Source of the DNA: Actinobacteria bacterium QS_8_72_14 | GTDB taxonomy: Bacteria > Actinomycetota > Nitriliruptoria > Euzebyales > Egibacteraceae | Length of the DNA: 45,556 nt | Assembly: GCA_003021615.1 (NCBI GenBank) | Contig: PXPH01000004.1 | Span: 1 to 45,556 of the forward strand | Reading direction: 5' to 3' | Shown: positions 14,589 through 26,883 of the stretch, piece after piece | Layout of the letters: each line of letters starts with the position of its first letter | Numbering within the stretch: position 1 is the first letter of the stretch | Notes under the pieces: generated by a model | What the model saw: the letters and a program-made list of their open reading frames with translations, nothing else | What the model was told of the DNA's origin: nothing | The model's database searches: none | Program-made: the position numbers and the translations under genes

Positions 14589-16370
14589 CTACTGGCGGTA
14601 CAGCTCCTCGATCTCGTCGGCGAAGTGCTCGGCGACCACGGGGCGCTTGATCTTCATCGTGGGGGTGAGCTCGCCGTGCTGCTCGGTGAAGTCGCGCTGG
14701 AGCACCCGGAAGGCGCGCACCGACTCGGCCTGGCTGACCGCGGCGTTGGCATGGTCCACCGCGGCCTGCAGCTCCGCGCCCACCCGGGGGTGGTCGGCGA
14801 GCTCGTCGCCTGGCTCCAGAGCGTTCTCGCGGGCGAAGGCCGACAACTCGTCGGCGTCAAGGGTGATCAGCGCCGTCACGAACGCGCGGTTGTCGCCCAC
14901 CACCATGGCCTGTGACACCAGCCGGTGGGCCTTGAGGCGCTCCTCGAGCACCGCCGGGGCGACGTTCTTGCCGCCGGCGGTGACGATCAGCTCCTTCTTT
15001 CGGCCGGTGATCTCAAGATAGCCCTCGTTGGTCAGCGCGCCGAGATCGCCGGTGCGGTACCAGCCATCGGCGGTAAACGCCTCGCGCGTGGCCTGCTCGT
15101 TGCGCCAATAGCCGGCAAAGACCCCGGGGCTGTGCAGCAAAACCTCGCCGTCTTCGTCGATCTTGATCTCCACGCCCGCCAGGGGCCGCCCGACCGTGCC
15201 GATGCGCAGACCCCTCGGCGGGTTGACCACGGTGGCCGCCGACGTCTCCGTGAGGCCATAGCCCTCCAAAATCGGCACGCCGGCGGCGTGGAAGAAGGCG
15301 GCGATGTGGGGCGCCAGGGGGGCGCCCCCGGAGATGGCGTAGCGCACCCGCCCGCCCAGGGCGGTGCGCAGCTTGGCATAGACGGCCTTGTCGAACAGCG
15401 CGCGCTTGGCGGCGGTGGCCACGCCGGGCGACTCGGCAATCGACCACGCCCGGGCGGTGGCCACCGCCTCGGCAAAGAGCTTGCGTGTGAGCCCGCCGCC
15501 GGCCTTGCGCTGGGCACCGTTGAAGACTTTCTCGAACACGCGCGGCACGCCCAGCAAAAACGTGGGGCGAAACGTGGGCAGGTCCTCGGTCATCGTCTCC
15601 AGCGACCGCGCGTAGCCGGTGTGGACGCCGTTCTCTACGCAGGCGAACTGAACGATCCGAGCAAAGGAGTGCGCCAACGGCAGAAACAGCAGGGTCGAGT
15701 CCTGAGGGCTAAACAGCTCGGCCAGGGTGACCCGGGTCGCTCGGGCGGTGAGCAACAGGTTGCCGTGGGTCAGCATGCAGCCCTTGGGGTTGCCGGTGGT
15801 GCCCGAGGTGTAGATGATCGAAGCCAGCGTGTCGGTGCCCAGCGCCTGCCGGCGGCGGTCCACCTCGGCGCGGGTCTCGTCGCAGGCGTGCTCGGCCAGG
15901 CGGTCCAGGCCACCGTCGTCGATCACACAGACCTCGCGCAGGCCCGCCGGGGGCTGGTGGGCCTGCTCGAGGCGCTTGGCGTAGTCGGCGGTGGCCACGA
16001 TCGCGTGGCGGGGCTCGGCGTCCGACAGGATCCAGGCGCACTGTGACGCCGAGCTCGTCTCGTAGACGGGCACCGTGACGCCGCCGGCCATCAGCACCGC
16101 GTAGTCGGCCAGCGTCCATTCGATGCGGGTGTTGGCCATCAGCGCGACGCGGTCGCCGGCGTCCAACCCCAGGCTGATCAGGCCCGCGGCGAGCTGGCGA
16201 ACCCGGTCGTGGACCTGTGACCACGTCATGGGCTGCCAGCCAGCGCCGTCGTGATGGCTCAAGATCGCGCGGTCGGGCTCGGCCCACGCGCGCCGGCGCA
16301 GCGTGGTGGTCAGGTCCTCGTCGGCTTCGGCTTGCGGCGGGGGCGGTCCCTGCGCGTGCGTCAACGGCAT
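14589..16370 (-). CDS. fadD: Long-chain fatty-acid-CoA ligase (AMP-forming)
   Basis: Activates fatty acids to acyl-CoA through an acyl-AMP intermediate. The 593-residue product has every ANL-family landmark: the P-loop IIYTSGTTGNPKG (185-197), LLFLPLAHSFARI, the GYGLTETSA adenine-binding motif, GEVLLHSPGVFAGYW, and WYRTGDLG followed by GRKKELIVTAGGKNVAP in the C-terminal lid. The length matches actinobacterial FadD15-like ligases. GAGGAG stands 6 bases before the ATG. It is the first gene of a minus-strand pair with the PIG-L gene and sits in the same neighbourhood as plsC and the START-like proteins, suggesting lipid metabolism. It appears intact. Confidence 0.95.
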   Translation of the reverse strand: MPLTHAQGPPPPQAEADEDLTTTLRRRAWAEPDRAILSHHDGAGWQPMTWSQVHDRVRQLAAGLISLGLDAGDRVALMANTRIEWTLADYAVLMAGGVTVPVYETSSASQCAWILSDAEPRHAIVATADYAKRLEQAHQPPAGLREVCVIDDGGLDRLAEHACDETRAEVDRRRQALGTDTLASIIYTSGTTGNPKGCMLTHGNLLLTARATRVTLAELFSPQDSTLLFLPLAHSFARIVQFACVENGVHTGYARSLETMTEDLPTFRPTFLLGVPRVFEKVFNGAQRKAGGGLTRKLFAEAVATARAWSIAESPGVATAAKRALFDKAVYAKLRTALGGRVRYAISGGAPLAPHIAAFFHAAGVPILEGYGLTETSAATVVNPPRGLRIGTVGRPLAGVEIKIDEDGEVLLHSPGVFAGYWRNEQATREAFTADGWYRTGDLGALTNEGYLEITGRKKELIVTAGGKNVAPAVLEERLKAHRLVSQAMVVGDNRAFVTALITLDADELSAFARENALEPGDELADHPRVGAELQAAVDHANAAVSQAESVRAFRVLQRDFTEQHGELTPTMKIKRPVVAEHFADEIEELYRQ

Positions 16371-16613
16371 CGTGGCTCCTCGGCTCGGCCTGAGCTTTTC
16401 GAGGCGGGGGCGCGCCGCCGACGGGCGACTTTTGGGTCGAAACAGGCGGCCGGGGCGACCTTACCCCACACCGCCGGGATCTCACGGTGGGCCTGTCGGC
16501 ATGCCCGGGCCTGGGCCCGCGCCGCGGGCGCCGGTGGGCGAGGCGTCGCTAGGATGGCCTTCGGCGTCTCGCGCCCACCGCCGTGCTCGCGTCCTCTTCG
16601 GTGGAGGTGACCC

Positions 16614-17438
16614 GTGACCCTGGACTCCGTTGTCGCCGGTGAGGGTTGGGGCGTGCTGCACCTCTTTTTTGGGCTGCGCCGCGACGTGCTCAGCGACCCC
16701 GCTGTGTCGGCCGACGCCGCCGGCAAGGACTTCGCCGCCAAGGTGGGCGCCTTCCACGAGCGCGACGACGCCCAGGCCATCACCTTCAGCGTGCTGGGCC
16801 AAAAGGCCGATATCGGGGTGATGGCTGTATGTCCCGACCTGGCGGCGCTGGACAGGCTCTCGATCGACCTGGCCCGCAGCGAGCTGGGTCTTGCCCTCGT
16901 GCCGGCCGCCAGTTACGTGTCGCTGACCGAGCTCAGCCCGTACACCCCCACCGCCGACGACGAGGCGGCCCGCCTGCAGCGCGAGGAGGGCCTGGAGCCC
17001 GGCGATGCCGAGCACGAGCGGCGCGTGGCGGCGTTTTCCGAGCGCATGGCCACCTACACCGAACATCGCCTCCACCCCCAGCTTCCCGACAGCCGCGTGA
17101 TCGGCTTCTATCCCATGAGCAAGCGCCGCGAGGGCGAGGACAACTGGTATCGCCTCGACTTCGCCACCCGCAAGGAGCTCATGGGCGGCCACGCGCGGAT
17201 CGGGCGCCAATACCGCGGGCGAGTCCTGCAGCTGGTCACCGGCTCGACGGGACTGGACGACTGGGAGTGGGCCGTGACGCTGTTCGCCGACGACCCGGCC
17301 GCGCTCAAGGAGATCGTCACCGAGATGCGCTTTGACGAGGTCTCGGCCCGCTACGGGGAGTTCGGCCCGTTCGTGACGGGCCTTCGCGCCGCGCCCGAGG
17401 TGTTGCTGGCCCACCACGGCGTCACCGACGGCAGCTAG
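16614..17438 (+). CDS. hemQ: Coproheme decarboxylase (HemQ/ChdC, chlorite dismutase family)
   Basis: Catalyses the last step of the coproporphyrin-dependent heme pathway: peroxide-dependent decarboxylation of coproheme to heme b. The 274-residue product has the actinobacterial ChdC pattern: GWGVLHLFFGLR at the N-terminus, SYVSLTELSPYT near 100, GFYPMSKRR with the catalytic tyrosine (Tyr166), NWYRLDFATRKELM, the proximal heme histidine (His193 in GGHARIGRQYRG) and GSTGLDDWEWAVTLF. The chlorite dismutase arginine is not expected in this clade. GTG 16614 follows GGAGG with a 6-base gap. No other heme genes are in the window; it stands alone between divergent fadD and convergent HU. Confidence 0.93.
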   Translation: MTLDSVVAGEGWGVLHLFFGLRRDVLSDPAVSADAAGKDFAAKVGAFHERDDAQAITFSVLGQKADIGVMAVCPDLAALDRLSIDLARSELGLALVPAASYVSLTELSPYTPTADDEAARLQREEGLEPGDAEHERRVAAFSERMATYTEHRLHPQLPDSRVIGFYPMSKRREGEDNWYRLDFATRKELMGGHARIGRQYRGRVLQLVTGSTGLDDWEWAVTLFADDPAALKEIVTEMRFDEVSARYGEFGPFVTGLRAAPEVLLAHHGVTDGS

Positions 17439-17475
17439 CGCCGGGCCACGCAGGGGCCGGCCGCGCGGCGCGCCC

Positions 17476-17504
17476 GTCCACGCCTGCCGACCCGCCCCGT
17501 GGAC
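17476..17504. terminator. Possible bidirectional stem-loop between hemQ and HU
   Basis: GTCCACG (17476-17482) and CGTGGAC (17498-17504) are perfect 7-bp inverted arms with a 15-base loop in the 75-bp gap between two convergent genes. There is no T-run, but actinobacterial terminators often lack one. A palindrome, GCCGCGCGGC, lies just before it. Placement is the main support. Confidence 0.35.
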
Positions 17505-17513
17505 ACGCGCGGT

Positions 17514-17786
17514 CTAGTTGAGGGCGTCCTTGAGCGCCTTGCCCGGCCTGAACGCCGGCGCCTTGCTGGCCGGCACCCGCACGCTCTCGCCCGTCTGAGG
17601 GTTGCGAGCCGTGCGCGACGAGCGGTCCCGCGCCTCGAAGCTGCCAAAGCCGGTGATCGTGACCTTCTCGCCTGCCTTGAGTGACTCGGTGATGGTGTCG
17701 AGCACGCACTCCAAAGCCGTGGCCATGTCCGTTTTGCTCATGGCGGCACTGTCGGCTGCGGCGTCGATCAGCTGCTGCTTGTTCAT
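17514..17786 (-). CDS. hup: HU-family DNA-binding protein
   Basis: A 90-residue histone-like protein that bends and compacts DNA as a dimer. The complete HU fold is visible: MNKQQLIDAAADSAAMSKTD as the first helices, the VTITGFGSFEARDRSSRTARNPQTGE strand and arm with the NPQTGE tip, and VPASKAPAFRPGKALKDALN at the end. It lacks the long Lys/Ala-rich tail of mycobacterial and streptomycete HupB/HupS. The ATG has GAGAGG 7 bases upstream. It stands alone, convergent with hemQ. A short inverted repeat (CGTCGG and CCGACG, 17821-17840) lies upstream and could be regulatory, but this is weak. Confidence 0.96.
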   Translation of the reverse strand: MNKQQLIDAAADSAAMSKTDMATALECVLDTITESLKAGEKVTITGFGSFEARDRSSRTARNPQTGESVRVPASKAPAFRPGKALKDALN

Positions 17787-17967
17787 GACATCCTCTCGTG
17801 TAGGCATCCGGCTGGTGCCCCGTCGGATCAAGGCCCGACGAACCGAGTGGGCAGGCTGCCCGGTCGTCGTGCTGCCTGCAAGCATCCGCTCCCGCCGAGG
17901 GGGGCGCTGAAGCCCCGCGGCGGACGCAGGGCGGCGGCCCGCAGCGGGCAACGCACCCGGCGGGTTG

Positions 17968-18327
17968 TCACCCCTTGGCCGCCTCGATCAGGCGCTGCCA
18001 CCCGTTGGGGTCCTCGCCGACGACCAGCTCGTCACCGCAGCGAGCCAGCGGCAGCCGCAACAGCGACGGGTCATCGGCCAGGCGGGCGAGCCAACCCTCG
18101 TCGTCGGTGGACAGGTAGGCCAGCCCCTGCTGCTGATACGAGCGGGAGTGCGGATCGAGCAGGGCCTCGGCGCCGTAGCGCTCGACGAAGCGGCGCAGCT
18201 CGCCGACAGCGGGAGCGCGCCGGCGGCAGTCGACCTCGTGGACGGCCACGCCCCGCTCGGAGAAGAAGCGCTTGGCCTTGCGCGACGGCTGCGATTTGGG
18301 ATGGGTAAACAGCTGGACACGGGCCAC
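17968..18327 (-). CDS. ArsC/Spx-fold thioredoxin-like protein without the active-site cysteine
   Basis: Product of 119 residues with the Spx/ArsC layout: VQLFTHPKSQPSRKAKRFFSERGVAVHEVD at the N-terminus and LLRLPLARCGDELVVGEDPNGWQRLI at the C-terminus. True arsenate reductases and Spx carry a cysteine in the first loop; here the loop reads THPKSQPSRK. Arsenate reduction is therefore not expected. Actinobacteria have a subgroup with KS in this place, whose role is not established. Cysteines remain in VDCRRR and LARCGDE. The GTG start at 18327 has AGGGGG about 9 bases upstream. It is divergent from the SDR gene. Confidence 0.78.
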   Translation of the reverse strand: MARVQLFTHPKSQPSRKAKRFFSERGVAVHEVDCRRRAPAVGELRRFVERYGAEALLDPHSRSYQQQGLAYLSTDDEGWLARLADDPSLLRLPLARCGDELVVGEDPNGWQRLIEAAKG

Positions 18328-18555
18328 CGACCAAGCCCCCTGACCGTGACATCCTGCGCCGGCACGGCGCCGAGCTGGCCTCGACGGGGCGGCATGCTAA
18401 CGCGCCGCCCTCGCTGAGCAGCTCGGCGGCCCACAACTGGGACGAAGGCCGCCAGCACGACCCGGCGGCGGCGAGTGACATGGCCGCTGCCTGCGGCGCA
18501 GGCGCGCTCCCGGCATGCTTGTGCGCCCCCACTCCCCTCGACCCCAGGAGGCGCC

Positions 18556-19311
18556 ATGCTCGTCGAGCGCACCGCGCTGGTCACCGGCGCGTCGAGTGGC
18601 ATCGGCGAGGCCTGCGCCCGCCAGCTGGCGCGCGCCGGCGCGCGGGTGATCGTCACCGCACGCCGCCGCGACCGCCTGGAGGCGCTGGCCGCCGAGCTCG
18701 ACGGGCCGATCCACCCGCTAGAGCTCGATGTGAGCGACCACCACGCGGTGCAACGGGCCCTGGACGAGCTGCCCACCGAGTGGCGCGACATCGACCTGCT
18801 GGTCAACAACGCGGGGCTCGCGGCGGGGCTGGGCCCCCTATGGGACAACGCCCCCGCCGACTGGTGGGCGATGCTGGACACCAACGTCGCCGGCGCGATG
18901 TCGGTTGCCGCCGCGGTGCTTCCCGGCATGGTCGAGCGCGGCCGCGGCGACGTGATCATGATCGGATCGATCGCGGGCCGGGAGGCCTACCCCGGCGGCG
19001 CGGCCTACTGCGCCTCCAAGGCGGCGGTGCACCAACTCACTGACGCGTTGCGCGGCGACCTGCACGGCACCGGGGTGCGCCTGTGCCTGGTGGAGCCGGG
19101 GATGGTCGAAACCGAGTTCTCCCTGGTGCGCTTTGGCGGCGACGCCGACCGGGCCGCCGCGGTCTATCAAGACACCACTCCTCTGACCGCCGACGACGTG
19201 GCCGATGTCATCACCTGGATCGTTGACCGCCCCGACCACGTGGAAGTCGCCGATGTGCTCGTGATGCCCACGGCGCAGTCGGCCGCCACCCGGGTCGAGC
19301 GTCGCCGGTAG
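18556..19311 (+). CDS. Short-chain dehydrogenase/reductase (YdfG-like)
   Basis: Product of 251 residues, a classical SDR using NAD(P)H. The cofactor motif TGASSGIG is at residues 10-17, followed by TARRRDR, which favours NADPH. NNAG is at 84-87, with catalytic Ser138 and the Tyr151/Lys155 pair in AAYCASKAAV. VEPGMVETEF near residue 180 and the DDVADVITWIVDRPDHVEVADVLVMPTAQ tail are typical of YdfG-type enzymes, which oxidise 3-hydroxy acids such as serine or 3-hydroxypropionate. AGGAGG lies 6 bases before the ATG. The last about 100 bases overlap the convergent transporter gene. The substrate is not known. Confidence 0.92.
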   Translation: MLVERTALVTGASSGIGEACARQLARAGARVIVTARRRDRLEALAAELDGPIHPLELDVSDHHAVQRALDELPTEWRDIDLLVNNAGLAAGLGPLWDNAPADWWAMLDTNVAGAMSVAAAVLPGMVERGRGDVIMIGSIAGREAYPGGAAYCASKAAVHQLTDALRGDLHGTGVRLCLVEPGMVETEFSLVRFGGDADRAAAVYQDTTPLTADDVADVITWIVDRPDHVEVADVLVMPTAQSAATRVERRR

Positions 19312-20206
19312 CGGCGCGCTCGACGCGCTGGCCGCCGGCGAGCGCCATCACGACCAGCGCGAGGCCGACGCCGTGCCACACCCCGAGGGGCTCGCCCAGC
19401 ACCAGGTGGGCCCACAAGCTGGCCAGTGCCGGCACCGTCGCCAGCGCCAACGACGCCAGGGCCGCTGAGACGCGGGGGTGGGCCCAGTTGAGCAGCAGGT
19501 GGCCACTACCGGGGCCGAAGGCCATCAGCGCCAGCAGCGCCACAGCGGAGGCGTCGACGGCGACCGCCGACGGCCCCTCAAGGGCCGCCATCGGCGCCAC
19601 CACGACCAGCGCCACCCCCAAAAACGTGGCGGTGAACGTCAGGGTGGGCACGCCGCTCGCGCGGGTGCGCTTGGCGGCCAGGAAGTAGGCGGTGAACGCA
19701 GCGAGGTTGGCCACGGCCAGCAGGTCGCCGACGGGGCTGCGCACGGCGTCGCCGCTGGTGGCCAGCAGCGTCAGCGCCACGCCGGCGATGCCTACCAGGC
19801 TCCAGCCCACCAGCGCCGGGGGCACGCGCTCGCCGACGGTGCGCCGGCTCAGCAGCGCCACCACCAACGGCTGCAGCGACATGAGCAGGGTGACCACCGC
19901 CACCGACGTCAGCCGGGTGGCGGTGACGAACAGCAGCTGGTGGGCCCCGAACGCGGCGCCGGCGAGCAGCATCGCGCCGCGCAGCCGCGGCCACGGCAGC
20001 CGCCACGCGAGGGCGACCGCCCCCAGCCCGACCGCGCCCAGGCCCAACCGCCACGCGGCCAGCGGCGCCGGCGCCAGCGGGATGACCTTGACGAGGATGA
20101 ACCCCCAGCTGAAGCCGAGAACGGCCGTGACCACCGCGGCCAGGCCCGCCCCCCGCTCGCCCGCCGGGCCATCCGGGCAGTGTGTCGGGGCCCGCGCGGC
20201 CCTCAC
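19211..20206 (-). CDS. EamA/DMT-family transporter
   Basis: A multi-pass membrane protein of the drug/metabolite transporter superfamily with about ten hydrophobic segments in two EamA repeats. The first runs from VTAVLGFSWGFILVKVIPL to VALLSRRTVGERVPPALVGW; the second from DLLAVANLAAFTAYFLAAKRT to LVLGEPLGVWHGVGLALVVMALAG. Such proteins export or import amino acids, nucleotides or other metabolites; the cargo is unknown. The start is uncertain: GTG 20206 is used here, the frame is open to 20269, and a GTG nearer the first helix is also possible. The C-terminus, a basic tail of about 35 residues, overlaps the SDR gene by 101 bases. Confidence 0.82.
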   Translation of the reverse strand: MRAARAPTHCPDGPAGERGAGLAAVVTAVLGFSWGFILVKVIPLAPAPLAAWRLGLGAVGLGAVALAWRLPWPRLRGAMLLAGAAFGAHQLLFVTATRLTSVAVVTLLMSLQPLVVALLSRRTVGERVPPALVGWSLVGIAGVALTLLATSGDAVRSPVGDLLAVANLAAFTAYFLAAKRTRASGVPTLTFTATFLGVALVVVAPMAALEGPSAVAVDASAVALLALMAFGPGSGHLLLNWAHPRVSAALASLALATVPALASLWAHLVLGEPLGVWHGVGLALVVMALAGGQRVERAATGDARPGWRPTAPWASRAHRRLPRGRGGQRSR

Positions 20207-20305
20207 GCCCGCTCGAGAGCACCGGCGCCGCCCACGCCCAGCGCCATTCGGCGCGGGTTCAGCCCCCACACCCCTGGGGCCAGCGCGTGGAGGTCGCAGG
20301 CCACG

Positions 20306-20539
20306 TCAGGCGGCCGCGTCGAGGACCTCGGCCACGCTGGGGTTGACCAAGAAGCGCTGGCCGACTTGGACGGTGGGCACGATCTCGTTGCCACCGGTGG
20401 CCGCCTTGACCACCTCGGCCTGGGCCCGGTCGGTCCAGATATCGACCTGGTCGAACTCGACGCCGCGCTCGGCGAGCTCGCCCTTGAGCTGCTCGCAATA
20501 GCCACACATGGGGCGCCAGTACACCGTGATCGAGGCCAT
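20306..20539 (-). CDS. Mycoredoxin/glutaredoxin-like protein
   Basis: A 77-residue thioredoxin-fold protein with the redox motif MCGYC (Cys12, Cys15), the conserved IVPTVQVG cis-proline loop and the VNPSVAEVL end. In actinobacteria such proteins reduce mycothiol-protein disulfides. The length matches mycoredoxin-1. It follows the NuoF-like gene with only 6 bases between, so the two are co-transcribed. That link suggests a redox-repair role for the cluster, but this is inference. Confidence 0.9.
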   Translation of the reverse strand: MASITVYWRPMCGYCEQLKGELAERGVEFDQVDIWTDRAQAEVVKAATGGNEIVPTVQVGQRFLVNPSVAEVLDAAA

Positions 20540-20545
20540 GGGCTC

Positions 20546-21853
20546 CTAGTACTCCTTCTGGGCGTAGACAACCTCGCCGGTGGTCTCGTCGAGGCTGTTG
20601 ATCTTGGGCACCGGCACGGCCACCTCCGGTGGCGAGGGCACGCCCTGGGCGCGCTCGGCGAACTCCTCGGGAAAGACATCGATGATGCTGCGGATGGTGA
20701 ACGCCGAGCCGGTGGGCAAGAAGCAGCGGGCCGCGTCGCTGACGTGCTCGGTGCGCTTTTTGATCTCCTCGACGTCCTCGGGGGTACCCTCGCCGCGCAC
20801 CAGCAGGCCCAGGCGCTCGGCCATGTCGGCGTTGCCGAGCTTGCACGCGGTGCACTGGCCACACGACTCGGCGGCGAGGAAGGCCGCCATCCGCTCGGCG
20901 ATCTGGACCATGTCGCGCTGCTGGCCGTAGACGATGAACCCGCCGCTGCCGAGCCCGAAGCCAGCGTCGCTCAAGGCCTTGAAGCAGCAGGGCACGTCCA
21001 GGTGGCCCGCGGGGCCCACGGGGTTGGACGTGCCCGACAAGATGGCCTTGGGGTCCTGTGCGCCGGCGATGTCGACGAGCAGCTCGCGCAGGGTGATGCC
21101 CAACGGCATCTCGTAGGTGCCGGGCCGCTCGACGTCGCCGACGATGGTAAAGATCATCGTGCCCGGCGAGTCCTCGGTGCCCACCGAGCGAAACGCCTCG
21201 GGCCCCTCGGCCATGATGGCCGCCGCATGGCAAAACGTCTCCACGTTGTTGGCCACCGTGGGGTTGGGCGCGGCCATCGTGGCAAACAGCCCCACCTGGA
21301 ACGGTGGCAGTAGCCGGGGCATGGCGAGCTTGCCCTCGATGACCTCCAGCAGCGCCTTCTCCTCGCCGAAGAGGTAGTCGTCGGGGCCCGGAACGATCTG
21401 CAGGCGGTCGGCGCCGGGCCAGTCGGCCTTGATGGCCTGCTCCTGGGCGGTGACCAACCGCCCGATCTCGTGGGTGTAGTGGTACTTCACGGCGATGAAG
21501 GACTCGGGGGCCTCCAGCACGCTGGCGGCGATCAGCACGCCCTCGACCAGCGCGAACGGGTTGTTGGCCATCAAGCGCCGGTCCTTGTAGGTGCCCGGCT
21601 CGCCCTCGGCGGCGTTGCACGCGACGTAGGGCGTCGAGCCCGGCTCGCTGGCGGCGTCGCGCACCGAGCCCCACTTGAGCCCGGTGGGAAAGCCCGCGCC
21701 GCCGCGGCCACGCAGCCCGGCGGCCTTGATGCGCTCGACCGTCGCCTCGGGGCCAAGCTCCACGGCGCGCTCGAGGCCGCGTCCGCCGCCGGCGGCCACG
21801 TACGCGTCCATGTCCGCAACCGGCTGATCCGGCAGGATCGCATACTGCGCCAT
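20546..21853 (-). CDS. NuoF-like NADH-binding flavoprotein, without other complex I genes
   Basis: A 435-residue homologue of the 51-kDa NADH-binding subunit of complex I (NuoF/HoxF type), which passes electrons from NADH via FMN to a 4Fe-4S centre. GLRGRGGAGFPTGLKW (46-61) binds NADH, AAEGEPGTYKDR (81-92) FMN, and ESCGQCTACK (329-338) with Cys377 forms the Fe-S site. It carries no fused NuoE or NuoG domain and no other nuo gene is in the window. It lies directly downstream of gltB, where gltD is usually found, and immediately upstream of the mycoredoxin gene. Possible roles are electron input to GltB or another partner, or a stand-alone NADH dehydrogenase. ATG 21853 follows AGGCGAG. Confidence 0.88.
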   Translation of the reverse strand: MAQYAILPDQPVADMDAYVAAGGGRGLERAVELGPEATVERIKAAGLRGRGGAGFPTGLKWGSVRDAASEPGSTPYVACNAAEGEPGTYKDRRLMANNPFALVEGVLIAASVLEAPESFIAVKYHYTHEIGRLVTAQEQAIKADWPGADRLQIVPGPDDYLFGEEKALLEVIEGKLAMPRLLPPFQVGLFATMAAPNPTVANNVETFCHAAAIMAEGPEAFRSVGTEDSPGTMIFTIVGDVERPGTYEMPLGITLRELLVDIAGAQDPKAILSGTSNPVGPAGHLDVPCCFKALSDAGFGLGSGGFIVYGQQRDMVQIAERMAAFLAAESCGQCTACKLGNADMAERLGLLVRGEGTPEDVEEIKKRTEHVSDAARCFLPTGSAFTIRSIIDVFPEEFAERAQGVPSPPEVAVPVPKINSLDETTGEVVYAQKEY

Positions 21854-21936
21854 GGCTCGCCTTTCACTCGGTGGGGGCAACGCCGTGGCCGGCCAAGGGG
21901 GCCGCGTCGTTCAGGCTGGCCCGTAGTCGTACCACG

Positions 21937-21961
21937 CCGTGGCGTGGACACCACGCCACGG
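21937..21961 (-). terminator. Perfect stem-loop between gltB and the NuoF-like gene
   Basis: CCGTGGCGTGG (21937-21947) and CCACGCCACGG (21951-21961) form a perfect 11-bp stem with a 3-base loop. It begins 12 bases after the gltB stop on the minus strand. No T-run follows, so it may act as an actinobacterial-type terminator, an attenuator or an mRNA end protector between gltB and the downstream gene. Confidence 0.6.
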
Positions 21962-21972
21962 ACGGGGACCCG

Positions 21973-26569
<4,597 letters not shown>

Positions 26570-26883
26570 GGCGGACCTTTCCTCAGGGTTGTCTGTCTCG
26601 GATCGCAGTGGCGTGCGCGCCTTGGGTGCGCAAGGTGCCGTCACGGCGGGAGAGCCGCCATCGCCGGAGGAGCCGCCCGGCGTCGACGGCAGCGCGTCAT
26701 CGCGCCCGATACACGACGACGACGCGCCGCAATGCGGAGCGCCGTCGCTCTCGGCCCGCGATCATAGCGAGCCAGCAGCCCAGCGTCGATCTGGCCGCGT
26801 CGGCCAGGGTCCGGCCGAAGCGCACGGGTCGGTGTGCCCAGGGGCCCGACGATCCCCCGGCCGAGCCGTCCTGTCGGGTCGGG
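26570..26883 (-). promoter_or_regulatory. gltB upstream region with a candidate promoter
   Basis: This 314-bp stretch separates gltB from the ABC exporter upstream. It holds no convincing gene. On the minus strand TATGAT (26761-26766) and TCGACG (26784-26789) are 17 bases apart and resemble -10 and -35 elements, giving a leader of about 185 bases. No riboswitch or regulator site is recognised. Confidence 0.35.

Noticed and set aside
19478-21313. A 611-codon plus-strand frame opposite the transporter and NuoF-like genes
   Set aside because: Composition is typical of an antisense shadow (QQRQRHAGD-like), and it spans three well-supported minus-strand genes.
20546-21853. Part of a complex I (nuo) operon
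   Set aside because: No nuoE, nuoG or membrane subunit is present in the flanks, which hold gltB and a mycoredoxin gene.
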